The notes below the pieces were generated by a model. That model worked only from the letters and a program-made list of their open reading frames with translations, had not been told where the DNA came from and ran no database searches. Shown in pieces: positions 1 through 12,221 of a stretch of 64,000 nucleotides of DNA; the stretch's first letter is position 1; the number at the start of each line of letters is the position of its first letter. Position numbers and translations under genes: made by a program. The stretch lies in assembly GCA_021399445.1 (NCBI GenBank), contig JAJTUQ010000001.1, positions 4,588,001-4,652,000 on the forward strand, given 5' to 3'. Origin of the DNA: Xylogone sp. PMI_703 (lineage: Eukaryota; Ascomycota; Leotiomycetes).

Positions 1-1576
1 CAGAACAGAAAGAATGGATCAAGGAACAGGGACAGGAACCTTTAAAAGCCAAACGTGCTGTCAAAAGGGAAACGCCATCCGACCCCTTACCGCATGTTCC
101 ACGGAGCCTTTTAGGTGATGAAAATCCAAGCAGCGGTCTGAGAAACCTAGCACGGCTGTTCTGGAGATGAGCCTACCACAAGGGCCGAGCTGACGTAGCT
201 AAGTTTTCTTGGAGCCGGACTGGGAACGTAGATTCTGTACATTTGATCCAGGAATTGAAAATATGCCTGAAAATGTGGTGTATTTAAGGGGGATAATACC
301 GTTGCGAACGGTTAGGCTATAAAAGTGTCTATGGTATCATTACAGGCGTTGTAGTTATTCTGCTTATACCCATACCACGCATAATGCACGAATACGGGAC
401 GGTAAATAGGGGAGCAAAAGGGATGTGTGACATATGCCCTGCATATTGATGTATTTTGAGATGTTTTTTTTTCCCGAGGGCTTGGGATTTCCACAAAATA
501 GCGAGTTTACGTGGAACAAAAGCTGGCACTTTTCTCTAGGAGGAGGGTGTTTGGAGTTCTGATCTGGCATTCATACTTTACATATACCTGGCGTCTGTTC
601 TCGCATTATAGCAAAATAGCATGACATCGAGTATAAATATAAGTATAGAGGTCCCCATAAATGTCACGAGCCGTTTTTCAGTGGCTAAACATTCACTTTA
701 AAGCTATATTCACAACACTTGGGTGGATACAGCACACGGAAGTATCCAAGTGGCTCTCAACTCCTGAGAGGGATACCTTAACGTGGAGCATTGCCTACTG
801 TATGATATGGGTAGCTATTTGCGTTTAGATACTACCTTCAGTACACAATTGAAAGAAAAAGGGGCATTCTTCGATGGCGCAGGTCCCAAGGAACCGTATA
901 ACATCCGATATTTTCAACATTTTGATTCTCTTGGCGGTGTTTCTATTTTGTTATACTTGCTTTCTCTTTTAGGATCCGATGCAGAAGGTTTGACCCAGTT
1001 AAAACAATCAAAAGTTTAAATATATGCGCTCCTTTCATGGGTTTTGGTTGAATGGAGTAAAAACCTTCTGTGGTATTGTTTTGAAGAGGACCTTTTAAAA
1101 GGGTAACGGAAGAAAGTAAACCTGTGTGTATATAACGCTCAAAACGCCCTGAAAAATGCCGCTATTGCTATTCTTTCTAGGAAAAGAAGGAAGGAATAAA
1201 AAAAGGTGCGAGGGAAAACAGAGGAAGTAGTTGAAGGAATAGAGTCAATCTCTTTCGCTATGATAATTATTTCCCCAACCCTCTCCTTATTTCGCACTGT
1301 GTTGCCGAAAACCAGCGCTATGCAAAAGTTCCCTCCTTTTCTCCCAAGGTAAAAATCAATTCCATCCCGAAGAGTTTCATTCAAGAGTATAACCATACGG
1401 ACCGCTTGAGACTGTTCGTCTCTCTCTGCGTGTGTGTAGCCATGTCTAATCCATCCATATATACAAATTCAAAAAAGGAAATAACAAAAAGCCGCTACAA
1501 TTTCCACGTTGCCCCTATTAAAAAGGGAAAGGGAAAGCCTAAAGAAAAGACAAATGATGGAAAGAGCAAATACAAA
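1..1576. other. Intergenic or unassigned left edge
   Basis: I see no convincing coding region here. The open frames are short, lack recognisable domains and show no consistent splice signals. The right part is probably the 3' flank of the minus-strand gene ending at 1577. Confidence 0.5.
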
Positions 1577-2199
1577 TTAAAGTCGAATATAGACGTCCAC
1601 GCATGGGACTCTCCATTCTCTCTTTCCTAACAAGCTACGCAACCACTCCACGCCAATGCCGGTCCACTCCGGTCTCGAGCCTGCAACGCGTCTCCTAGCC
1701 TCATCCAGCGCACTCCCCGCAATCGCAACTGCAGTTTGATTGAAAGTCCCAAGAACCATCGAGAGGTACTCGCTTGTGTAATTGAAGTCATTCCCACCAG
1801 CAGTCGCATTGCCGCTCCCACCTACGGCAGCAGCACTCGCGCTGCTCTGGAGGTAGGATGATGAGTAGCTATAGCGCGGCTCGAACCAGTTACTCGAGAA
1901 GTCGAAAAAGCAGTGGTCGGACCAATGACAGGAGGAGGCGAAGAGGATCAAGAGGAGGAAGGAGCAGTAGACGCAGGGTCGGTTGAGAAAGTAGGTGCAG
2001 ATGAAGAAGAGGAAGATGAACATTGGGGAGGCATTTGTTGGGATGAAGAGGAGCGGGAGCCAACTGGAAGAAGTGGTCAGTTTTTGTGCTGAGGATTTGC
2101 GGTGATATCCTTTAGCCAAGGCTTTTTGGAGGGAGAAGGCTCGGGAATGATGGACAGATGTGGTGGAGGGGGATTTCCGTACCTTCGTAGGCAAAACAT
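1577..2199 (-). CDS. Hypothetical small membrane protein
   Basis: The family was not recognised. The longest continuous frame lacks an ATG at its 5' end, so I propose two exons: 2199-2183 (ATG, then ending CGAAG before gtacgg) and 2063-1577 (after cttccag), with a CTGAC branch site. This keeps the frame and gives 167 residues. The N-terminal 60 or so residues are very hydrophobic with two likely membrane segments. They are followed by a Cys/His/Phe/Trp-rich stretch (CHWSDHCFFDF), a Ser/Ala/Gly linker with possible N-glycosylation sites, and a C-terminal region containing WTGIGVEWLRSLLG. It is divergent from the EDC4 gene. The start is uncertain; an internal Met in the first hydrophobic segment is the alternative. 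Confidence 0.45.
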
Positions 2200-2971
2200 G
2201 TTGAAGGTGATGCCTCTGGAGAGGAATTCCTTTTTGGTTTTACTTCTATGGAGAAGGATTACCGATTGTGTGTGCAGAGGGTAGTTTCGGTTTGAACAAT
2301 TGAGTGGAAGTTGGTAAAGCCTCAGCTGAACTCGGACATCTCCGTAGCCTGGTTCTGCCGGGCGGGGGATGCTATGGTTTGAGATTGATAAGCAAAGAGG
2401 AAGGTAGGCTCTGATGTCGGCCAAAGAATGATGAGAATATGAATATGGCTTCTAAAAAGAATGTGGTATCTTGGAGAATTTCTTCGGTTGATTTGCTGTC
2501 TGAATCATCCGCTGTAATTACTGAACAATTAAAAAAGGCAGGCATCTTGGGGTTCCAGGTGGTAATGTCATCGGCAGTGCAGGGAGTTCCCGGACTCCGT
2601 CTAAGCCTGAGGCATGAACATTTCTGCCAGCGCTAATTTACTATGCTCGCCACGTCAATAGGCCAATCATGGCGGTTCGGCTAAGAGAGCTACAGCTCTT
2701 TGAGCTATCGCTGCCAAAGAAGAGTGAATTGCCAATCTCAAATTCCCACTTCATCTTTCCACGCGTCGTTCCTTTACTCTCTCTCTCCACTCCAACACCC
2801 TTATCGGGCTTTATTGCGGGGATTCTTCCGGCGTATACGGAAGGGTGGTCGCTTTCTCATTGAGTATTCAGAATCTCGGAGTTGATAGCCTTGCGATTTT
2901 GTTGTTCAATTTTAGTTAACGCTTCTCTTGCGCCTTTGGTGCGCTTTACGTCTAGACGTTGTTAATTCACC
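2200..2971. other. Divergent promoter and EDC4 5' leader
   Basis: This interval separates the minus-strand hypothetical gene from the EDC4 start. It contains pyrimidine-rich tracts near 2765-2800, typical of fungal core promoters and leaders, and no supported gene. Confidence 0.5.
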
Positions 2972-5900
2972 ATGTCTGATCCATCAGGCAGGGGAGTCTT
3001 CGGCGAGACGAACAATGGAGGTGGTTTGGACAATCTGCTTGCGCAGTTGCGTGGACAGCAGAATAGACCTACGTCGTCATCATTGAGCTTTTCAAGTTCT
3101 GGCTTCGTTGGCGATGGTACAACTCAGCAGCAGCAACAGCAGTCTTTGCCGCACAGCTATCAGCAACCATCTGTCTCAACGCCAAATCTAACTCCTCCAT
3201 CATTCGGGGCACAGCCTCATCATCGATCTGCTGTCATTAGCCCGAATGTTGAAACCCCGCAGCCTCGCCTTCCGAGTGGTAATACATCAAATCTGCTCAA
3301 CTTGCTGAAATTTCAGCCAGCTTCCAGCTCACCCACGACTCATGCTCCTATTGGCACACCACTTCCTCCTTCTCGTGATTCTTCGGTGGTATTTGGAACA
3401 AGAGATCCTGTACTGCGACAGAGTTCGGGCTCAGGTCGTACTGGGTCTGATCTATTGGCCCAACTTATGGGAACTAGTTCATCTAAGCCTACTAGTCAGG
3501 CAAATGATCCCTTCAACCCAACCTCTCAGGAAGCCCATGCAAGCTTCAAGCAACCAGCATCTCCTTCCTCCAACCCTCAGGCCCTCCTTCTTTCTCTTCT
3601 GAACCAGCCAAAGCCTGCTCAAAATGATACGGCTATCCCTGAAGTTCAGCAGACAATAAACCATCAGCCTATAACACAGGAGGAGGCTCACGGTGGACCT
3701 GCAGAGCAATCCGTATCTCCAGCGCCTGAGCCCCGGGATCTGAATTTGATGGATGTAGCTGCTACAGAAGGCAAGTTGGAGACACCACTTGGAAGAGCGC
3801 CAGCACCAGCACCAGCACCAGCACCACAGCCAAAAGAAGAGGCCCCAAAGCCCATGTTCACGTATGTCAATCCTTTTGACCAACTGGCTGCATCTTCTCC
3901 ACGGAATCGTACTCCCAAAGCTGCTGCCCAGAGCTCATTTGCTCCGCCAGCTCAACCCTCTACTGCTGCGCATCCTATTCAAATCTTGAAGAATCCACGT
4001 CAATCCGCTCCTGAAACAACGGATCACAAGCGTAATGTTTCTGAGGCTGGATCAATAAGTTCTCCTACAAAATCAAAACTAGTTGCATCTCAGACATCGT
4101 CTCCGGTCCCCAGTCCTCTCCCAGATGGTCGGACACAGATCGAGGCTCTTATTGGAATTGGAGCGCCGCATAAAAAGGACTCAGTTCCCGAAGCAGTTGG
4201 TATTGTAGGGGAGCAGGTTCATCATGAAGTCCAACAGATGATTGCTGAAGCTGAAGCACAACCTGTAAAGAAAGAGCCTAGCGTGGAAGAGGATCTGCTA
4301 GCTTTGCTTACTGCCCAACAGTCGAAGAAGGGAGCAGAAGCAGCTGCACATCGTTCTACTTCTCCAGCTAAAAAGGAGTTAGAGAAGGAAAGTGAGAAAG
4401 AGAAAAATATCCCTGTGCTGGAAAAAGTGCCTTCGCCCGCTGTTGATGTCGAGCGGAATGCTGAGGATAGCGCTGCTGGTCACGTCATTGATAGCTGGGA
4501 AAGTGCCGATGCAGACGACAGCGCTGGCAAGGAAGACTCGAAAGCCATTGTCAAAGTCTACAACTTCCCGATGAAGCCATGGACCGTAATCACTATTAAG
4601 GGCAACGAGGAGGCTCTTCCAGTTTTCAGCGATGATGTCGTCCTTGATATTGCCAGACTTAAGAAGGATTTTGATCAAATTGACCGAACTCTAGCCACAG
4701 CATCCAATAACTTCATTGTTTACGGCATGTCTAAGAATGGCGGTGTCCGTATCATCAGGCAAGAAAACGGCTCGGACACCAAGGTCTTCACTGAAACTCA
4801 GGATCGTGTCTTCAATGTTAGCATCTCGTGGTCTGAAGCCGATCAAAAGGAGACCATCATTGCTACGGGCATCAGTGGTACAGTCTATTGGGCTACGACA
4901 AAAGACGGCGAAGGTGACAATATGGAAGATGGCAGTCCTGAAAAGCATGGTTTTGCACTTCCTCCTATCAACACGCAAGATAGTGAATCTCCCGGTGGTG
5001 TTCTGAAGACGAGAGCTCGAAAGAGTTCCAGACATCCTGAATTTTTTGCTGTTGGCCGCGGAAAATCAATCCACATTATATGGCCATCAGTTATTTTGCA
5101 TCAAGGATTCCTGAAAGGAAAAGAGCGCATTGTCGATACTGAGAAGTATCTTGCTCACCAATCCCTTAAGGTTAACACTGGAAAAGCTGGTAAGGACTTC
5201 ACATTCAGTGAAGATGACACTACCATCGTTTCCCTTGATAAAGCAGGGCGGGTCAAGTTCTGGGATGTTCGTGAGCTTACTTCAAGTGATGACGTCCTCA
5301 TGGCGAAGTTTAGCAAGCAGAGTAGACCTATTGAAGTCAAGGAGCCCATACTCACCCACAGCACCAATCCTGCGGGAAGCAATGAGAAGTCATGGCCAAC
5401 TTCCGTTTTATTCGTTGATAAACTTCGCCCGTATGAGCGCGGCGGTGCCCAGCGATACCTCATTGTCGGCATGAAGCAAAACCACACACTTCAGCTCTGG
5501 GATCTCGGCCTTGGTCGACCAGTTCAAGAAATCCACCTTCCTCATGGCAAGGAATCAGATGCCGTTTGTAGCGTTATGTACCATGCTGCGACTGGAATTA
5601 TAGTCGTTGGTCATCCTACCCGTAACTCGATTTATTTCCTTCACCTTTCAGCACCAAAGTATACTCTGCCACGAGCTATGACTCAGGCCGAGTATTTGAA
5701 GAAGATCGTTGAGAAAGATCCAAAGATTCTCACTCCCGAATCAACCGCTGTTATAAGTGGTATGCGGGAATATTCTTTCGCAAATAAAGGCGTCCTTAGA
5801 AGCCTTGACATTCTTCAGACCGCTGCGTCCGATGATGCCAATGTTCTGTTCGAGCTGTATGCAATGCACTCTAAGGGGGTAACCTGCCTCCGAATCAGGC

Positions 5901-7819
5901 GTACCGATCTTGGCTGGAATGCCTCCAATAAGGTCATCGAACCATTGTCCGCTGAGGAAGCTGGTCTCATCACATTGTCGACGATGAAAGACCCTAGAGA
6001 GGCCACAGAAGTTGTTGAACAGCCTCTCCCAGCTCCTCCACCGATCCGTATTGCTCAACGGCCAGCTCAGAAGGACGGCTCTCCCAGACCGACTGGGAAG
6101 CGAGCTTCCCATACTGAATCAACTCCAGCTCCTTCAAAGAGTGAGGATAAACCTGAGAAGAAAGAATCTCCAGTCCTTAACGGTAGTCAGGCTGCCAGTG
6201 GGGCTGAGAAGTCTGATAAAAAGAAAAGGCAACGTAAGACTACTTCTGCGGAAGCCTCGAATGCCAATACTGCTGCGAAGAATTCGGCTGCCGAGAACGC
6301 GGTAGTGAAAAACGGAACTTCTACTAAGGCAGCCGCTGCGACATCTTCTGAAGCCACTCCAATCACTAGCCATACTTCAGAAGACTCCATAAAAGACATA
6401 AATAGCATTCAACTTACTGCTGAGATTCAAAAGGTTTTCAACAAAGCTCTGGATGCTTTGTACCAGAATATCAAAGATGACCGTCGGACCCTTCTTGCTG
6501 TTGCCGATACCAAGCAAGAAGCCATGCTTCGTCTTGTCTCGAGCACACTATCTGATAATGTTGAGGCTACTCTAGGCAGGATCGTCAGCAATAGTATCCA
6601 ACAAACTGTTCTTCCAGCCATCATAGACGCCTCTTCAAAAGCGATTACTGATGGGGTCCAGAAGACTGTCACAGATATTATTTCGAGAGAGCAGCTTGGC
6701 GTAAAGTTCAACACTCAGATCTCTCATCTCCTACCAAGAGAAATTCAAAAAATCCTACCTGATATTGTTGGGAAGACCGTCCAGCAGTCCCTACAACAGG
6801 CTTTGCAGCAACCGAATCTAGTAAAACTCATTTCGGATTCGGTTGTTAAGACAGTTACTTTCCGAGTCGAAGAGGAATTCAACTCTGTTTTGCAAAAGAA
6901 TATCGCTCCTACCTTCACAAATCTGGCGGTTCAGGCTGCTAAGGCAGCCGCTGTTGACATACAACGCCAGACCCAAGAACAGATTGGTGCCATTGAACGC
7001 CAACGGAATGCAGATAGCGCCAAGATTGAGCAGCTCACGCAGCTTGTCACAGGATTGAGTGAAATAGTCTCCTCAATGGCTGCAGCTCAAACCGACTTCC
7101 AAGACATTTTCTTAAAGCAACAAGCAGTCAATCGACAGGAGCAGCTCTCTCAGCAAAGCGGTCAGTCTGCTCAAGCTCATGGTGTCAGCGGTGAAACTCC
7201 TCGTACTGCTTCAAGACCCTCTACTGGGCTTCCCCTCACTCCCGCCAAGACTGCAGAACAGCTGGAGTTTGAGAGGACTCTAGCTGCTTGCAATGAGGAC
7301 ATGAATAACGGTGACTACGAAAGTGCCATGGTGCGCTGGCTACAAAATGGAAGTGAACAGGAGCTCTGGACTCAATTCTTCTCCAAGTTCAATCCCAATT
7401 TCATCAGGGATCTCTCTCCACTTACTCTCCTTGGAATCGGTGCGGTTGTTTCCAAAGAGTTTGATGATAACAAGGTCCTTGAGCGTCTTGGTTGGTTGGA
7501 AACCGTAATCAGTTCGCTCCTTGACCTTGCACAAAATGGCCAAATGGTAAGGTGTCTTGTCTATATAAAGCTTGATATATGCACTAACATCATCTAGGAT
7601 AATACAGTCATGCAGCATGTCCCGAAGATCATCGGCGTCTACATTCAGCGCCTCGAGAGTCTTTTCATGCGTATAAGTATTATCTCCGCTCAGGAGCCCA
7701 TTCTTAAACGCATTGCAAACTCGGTCAACACCTGCAAGCGTATTGTAGAAGTCACCCGCACTAGATACTCTCAGCAACCAAGCTATGGGGGTCCTAGCGG
7801 CTCCTACGCAGCTCATTAA
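2972..7819 (+). CDS. EDC4: Enhancer of mRNA-decapping protein 4-like scaffold (Edc4/Pdc1)
   Basis: Scaffold of the mRNA decapping complex that bridges Dcp2 and other P-body factors in the cytoplasm (family knowledge). Two exons, 2972-7546 and 7598-7819, are joined over a 51-base intron (gtaagg, branch CTAAC, ctag), giving 1598 residues. Residues 1 to about 500 are disordered and rich in Gln, Pro and Ser, with five Ala-Pro repeats at about 276-285. Residues about 515-900 carry WD40-like repeats, visible as VKFWDVREL and LQLWDLGLG. Then comes a Lys/Ala-rich linker and, from about 1150, a long helical region (QQTVLPAIIDASSKAI and following). The end is the conserved EDC4-type C-terminal helical domain, and the second exon supplies its last 73 residues. 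Length and order match fungal Pdc1/EDC4. The short last exon would be lost if the intron were missed. Confidence 0.88.
3800..3826 (+). repeat. CCAGCA microsatellite inside EDC4
   Basis: A perfect hexamer tract (CCAGCA units) encodes the Ala-Pro run in the disordered N-terminal region. It keeps the frame whatever the number of units, so length variation would be tolerated. Confidence 0.85.
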
Positions 7820-9184
7820 AACTTTGCATTCTCTGATTCTGAAGCATGAGTTACTATATGCTTTACAAAATACTTTGCCTCTTGTAGGCCAAACAATTAT
7901 CTTCCTTTCTAATAATTGATTGGCCCTGCAAAGACGGATAGCCATCTCGCAATCGGTCGATCACCTGAGATGCTGAAATGCTCTTGATCGATTGAATGTG
8001 TTTTCCCAGGAATTTTTGGCAGTGTTTGAAGATTCCGTCCTGTCCCTAATGTCCACCGCTTCTATACTTCACAGATGGCACCTAAAAGCATTGTTTCACT
8101 TTCGCATTCAATGCATACATTGCCGGCGTCTTCATCTACGAAAACATGGAACTGGAACGCTCTTTTGCCGGGCGTCAAGGCAATCTAAGGTCTTACTTCT
8201 AGGCATATATGCGAGATAAAATTCTTTCTTCTAATTTTTTGCCGCCTTATTGGGCAGAGAAAAATGGATGGTGATAGACTCATTTCAGGATGAAATGTTT
8301 CATGATGAATAATGGCAAGGCATAATGGGTTATGACAAGGCATAGGAAATGGACGGCATATTTCCCTTCTAGTTATTCTTCGTGGCAGTTCTTTTTGAGA
8401 TTATGGTTAGGGATGGAGCCATGGCTTTTGATCTACCACTGTTGTATGATTACTCGTTTTCTCGTTTTAATACAGTCAATACTCGCACAGAACGGTTATA
8501 TGTGTCTCATAATAATAATTGTAGAAGATTCCAGTGGCTTAGCAAAGGCCAATGTAACTCTGCTGCCTCCATAGCCTTGCAAGCCTTGCTGAAGCAGAGC
8601 CATATTTTCACACTTGTATGGCGCATGACGGGCCAATCTAACAACGACCATATCCTATTTCGGAGGCTCTAAGCCCAGCCTCGCCAGAGGGCAAAATCTC
8701 CAACCTCTGCATAATGTTCAAGTCTCAATCTCGAAGCTTAGAAGTAAGTACAAGGACCTTAAAATGGTTAGTCTCTTTTCGCCTGCGGTCGAACTTTGGT
8801 CACGACCACCTTCAGCCTTTTGTTGGTTTATGCACTCTCTCGCTGAGTAGCATTTTGCTCATAATGATCCCTCTTTGCGCCTACAGTACCTTGTTGGTTT
8901 GAGCTTGGGAGGCAAAAATGCAGCTATTGTAAAAAGTACAAATTTGTTCTCTTATTCCCTTTCTATTTTCTAGGTGCATCTTTCATTTTATCAATCAATT
9001 GCTTCGATATAACCAGTCCTCTATTTCGTTCACGGCGTGCAAATACTCAATCACTCAACTTATTTTCTTGCTCACCGAGGCTTGAAACCATAACATATCT
9101 AGAGTTTTGGTTTCTGTGTCTTTTTATTTATAGAATTTATATTTCTTGAATTTTACTTTATAAGTCATATTATCATCTAAAACC
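7820..9184. other. Intergenic, no gene seen
   Basis: 3' flank of EDC4 and promoter of the downstream exonuclease. It is AT-rich from about 8930. Short frames here lack domains and plausible introns. Confidence 0.5.
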
Positions 9185-9940
9185 ATGCGTCCGGAACTTA
9201 TCTCCTCCACTATGGTGGAAGATACCGCCAGCCTGACGAATCTCCTGAACATAATCCTGGCCTTGCCAATCACCCCCAAACCGGCACTCTACCTCGATCT
9301 CGAAGGGATAAACCTATCTCGCCAAGGATCAGTCTCCATCATTTCCCTGTACATCCATCCTATGAAAAGCGCATATCTGATCGATGTTCATACACTCGGT
9401 GGCTCGGCATTTACAACACCCTCGAGCACAAATCCCACCGAGACACTCAAGACTATTCTCGAATCACGAGTTATCAAGAAGGTCTTTTACGATGTTAGGA
9501 ATGATTCCGATGCGCTGTTTGCTCATTACAAGATCTCTTTAAATGGGATCGTCGATATACAGCTTATGGAGCTTGGTGCACGAATTGGATGGAAACGCTT
9601 TGTCATGGGATTAGCAAAATGCATAACGAAGTATGTACCACTTACACAAGATGAGAAATTGGAATGTGAGAAGGTTAAGGAGAATGGAAAGAATCTCTTT
9701 TCGCCAGAAAAAGGAGGAAGCTATGAGGTGTTCAATGCTAGACCGCTGAAGGACGATGTCCTGAATTATTGTGTTCAGGATATTGTATTCTTACCAATTT
9801 TATGGGAGACTTTTACTGTCCGGTTGAAGGGCACGCGCTGGATGAATCTAGTGGAGACTGAAACCTTGAAGAGGGTTCAGGTATCTCAAACTCGTGGCTA
9901 TCAACCTCATGGGCCGGATAAGGCTTTGGGGCCTTGGTGA
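9185..9940 (+). CDS. DEDDy-type 3'-5' exonuclease domain protein (EXD1-like)
   Basis: 251-residue protein made almost entirely of a DnaQ/RNase D-type 3'-5' exonuclease fold. Motif I is LYLDLEGINL (residues about 36-45), with the D-x-E pair. Motif II is seen in VFYDVRNDSDALF (about 100-112). Motif III is YCVQDIVFLPIL (about 196-207), with the Tyr and Asp spaced YxxxD. The four acidic residues and the Tyr needed for two-metal catalysis are therefore present. Such stand-alone proteins are common in Pezizomycotina and resemble the exonuclease domain of EXD1 and Rrp6. The substrate, RNA or DNA, cannot be told from sequence. Single exon; the start fits the first ATG after an AT-rich leader. Confidence 0.82.
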   Translation: MRPELISSTMVEDTASLTNLLNIILALPITPKPALYLDLEGINLSRQGSVSIISLYIHPMKSAYLIDVHTLGGSAFTTPSSTNPTETLKTILESRVIKKVFYDVRNDSDALFAHYKISLNGIVDIQLMELGARIGWKRFVMGLAKCITKYVPLTQDEKLECEKVKENGKNLFSPEKGGSYEVFNARPLKDDVLNYCVQDIVFLPILWETFTVRLKGTRWMNLVETETLKRVQVSQTRGYQPHGPDKALGPW

Positions 9941-10358
9941 GTATGTGGATTCTTTGGTGACCGTCAGTAGATTTTTGTTTGACTTGAATACCGATTATAT
10001 GTAGGAGGATTTATGATTATTTTGCTTTATTTTGGTTGAGCTATTGGATAGGACCTGGTCTGTTATACAATACACGATGAAGATTCGAGTCATTTCTATT
10101 TTGATCTACTCATAGAGATTCTTTTAAGATAGTTTGTGTTTGAACAATGCTTTTAACTTCCCACAAATAAGCAGATTCTAGCTATGTGCACTAGGTGGAT
10201 TTTGCAAAGCGCTTAAGGAGAAATATCAAAGATGTAAAGGCACAGAAGATATATCCATGTAAGATTCACCTAGTATTGACTTTCTAGTATAAATAATACT
10301 CACCTTAAGAGCCATGTAGTCTCGCTACTCATAAGATTCCAGACAAAATTGGATGTGG
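9941..10358. other. Convergent 3' intergenic region
   Basis: Lies between the 3' ends of the exonuclease gene and the HET gene. It is AT-rich and I see no gene. Confidence 0.5.
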
Positions 10359-12221
10359 TCACCTAAGGTCAAACCATTCTTCAACAAATCCAATTGGGTT
10401 CCCTATATCTAGGGAATCGATAATCACTCCCTCCATAATGCCGTGAATATAACACTCTCCAACAAACCTATAGCTATCTCCAGTGCGTCGTATGAGATAC
10501 GGAGTCTTTCCACCAAACAAAATACAAATAACGTCGCCTGCAAAAACTGTCCTACTAGCTAGTCCAATATGTCCCGAATTTGTAATAATAAACGGCTTGT
10601 CAACATGGATTTGCCGGCTAAGTGTATCAATATTCCTCCGAGATTGGTATGTAATCCCATAAAATGACTCAATCTTCAGGATCTTCTCCTCATCAGGCAG
10701 GTCGCTTGTAAAACCTTCAGTTCCAAAGAAGTTTTCGATAGCATGGACCTGTTCCGCTACAGAGCTGTCTTTGTTATCTAGCTGAAGATGATGAAGACAA
10801 TACGCTGCAAAGTCTGCCTCTGTAAATGGCTCACCGCGGAACACATCCGAGCTGCAGGAACAGGTAAGAGTAGAAACATATGCGGTAAGCATACTTTCAT
10901 AGTGGTCAAACACAGAAAGCTTCGAAACCTTGTTCAGCCATAATTCTTTCACTGCAGACCATACAAGCCTTAGATCATCCTGCAAAGAAGGTGTAACGAA
11001 AACCGCCATCCCCCGTAAAGCTTTGGGAATAGAATAGTCTATATCAAAGACGAGGCAGACTCTGAAACCTTTTACTATCAACGAATATTTGTTATCACTG
11101 TCCTTGATAGAAACAGGTAGATCTCGAGATGCCTTGAACCTCTTGGCTGAATCTTGAACTGCAAAGCACGACTCTTCATAATGACTATCCCATCTAGCAA
11201 CCCAAGAAGGAAATCCATCAGTCTGAACATCATCAATATGCTGCACGGAGTTCAACACACTTAAATCCTTTGATTTCTTGATCAGCACACGTGTCATATC
11301 AGTGTATATCTCACCTGGCTCCTTGGTGTAATCGGGGCGAAGTTCAGGATAGAGATCTAGATTCTGACCTTCTTTGCTAACACCTAGGATACCATATAAC
11401 TTGTCCCTTGGATCAGTAGATTTGAAGGTTTTTGTTACTCTTAGTAAATGCTCCAAAGACGTAGAACGCTCTTCCAACTTATGTCTTGTCAACCACATTG
11501 TCGATGCTCGGCTGGTCCCAGGTGAATAGTTCATGATCACATATTGTAGCCACTGAATGGCCAGTCCTAGCCTATCCAGATTGATTTCATGGTCACCCAT
11601 CATCATTGTAACCGAAGATGAGACTGCCACTTCCTGTACAACCCAGATCCTTTCAAACCACGGCCTCTGGAACAAGCGCCAGAAAGCTGTCTCTTCAGCT
11701 TCTTCGATGGGCCAGTCATTCCGGTCAAATTTCACCCTTCGTAATAGCTCGAACGATTGCATCACTGTAGGCTGTCTTCCGCGAAAGAATACTGCAAAGC
11801 GCATATCCACCATGTTCAAGACTATATTCACAAGGCGGAAATCCCCATCATCATCTCTACCGAGCCAAACACAAACTCGTTTTGCACTCTCATATATCCG
11901 TTTCATTATTGAGACCTGTTCGGATCTTTCATCCAGATCCCCTTGGTTAATACATATTGCATCGATCCAGAAGACTTTCGACTCCTCAGGATCTCGGATT
12001 CGATTCAAGGCTTCGGCCAGGTTTTGGGTGACCTTTACTTCAACATTGTTGCAGCGAATTGTTGCAGGTGGATACGCGTCTCCCCATGTGTAAGACAAAG
12101 CCTCATATTGTGGCGCGGCATTGAGATCCACGGGCTTTAGAGTACATTCGATTGGATCATCTTTTCCACCTGGCTGAATAGATAACAGCCGGATTAAGCC
12201 TGGTGATAGTGGGGTATACAT
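10359..12221 (-). CDS. HET-domain protein (heterokaryon incompatibility type)
   Basis: 620-residue single-exon protein. The HET domain spans about residues 38-185. It begins with YEALSYTWGD, continues with FWIDAICINQ and ends near VWLGRDDDG and the WFERIWVVQE motif (about residue 187), all diagnostic of the family. The rest is a long C-terminal region of the kind usually paired with HET in Pezizomycotina, without a recognised NACHT or WD40 module. HET domains can trigger programmed cell death in non-self recognition, but most genomic copies have no proven incompatibility role. The gene stands alone, convergent with the exonuclease, with a BTB gene on its other side. It appears intact, with no stop or frameshift. 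Confidence 0.9.
   Translation of the reverse strand: MYTPLSPGLIRLLSIQPGGKDDPIECTLKPVDLNAAPQYEALSYTWGDAYPPATIRCNNVEVKVTQNLAEALNRIRDPEESKVFWIDAICINQGDLDERSEQVSIMKRIYESAKRVCVWLGRDDDGDFRLVNIVLNMVDMRFAVFFRGRQPTVMQSFELLRRVKFDRNDWPIEEAEETAFWRLFQRPWFERIWVVQEVAVSSSVTMMMGDHEINLDRLGLAIQWLQYVIMNYSPGTSRASTMWLTRHKLEERSTSLEHLLRVTKTFKSTDPRDKLYGILGVSKEGQNLDLYPELRPDYTKEPGEIYTDMTRVLIKKSKDLSVLNSVQHIDDVQTDGFPSWVARWDSHYEESCFAVQDSAKRFKASRDLPVSIKDSDNKYSLIVKGFRVCLVFDIDYSIPKALRGMAVFVTPSLQDDLRLVWSAVKELWLNKVSKLSVFDHYESMLTAYVSTLTCSCSSDVFRGEPFTEADFAAYCLHHLQLDNKDSSVAEQVHAIENFFGTEGFTSDLPDEEKILKIESFYGITYQSRRNIDTLSRQIHVDKPFIITNSGHIGLASRTVFAGDVICILFGGKTPYLIRRTGDSYRFVGECYIHGIMEGVIIDSLDIGNPIGFVEEWFDLR

Noticed and set aside
7340..7945. 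Minus-strand open frame of about 200 codons at the end of EDC4
   Set aside because: Antisense to the EDC4 C-terminal exon and intron; no domain; explained by the codon composition of the sense strand.
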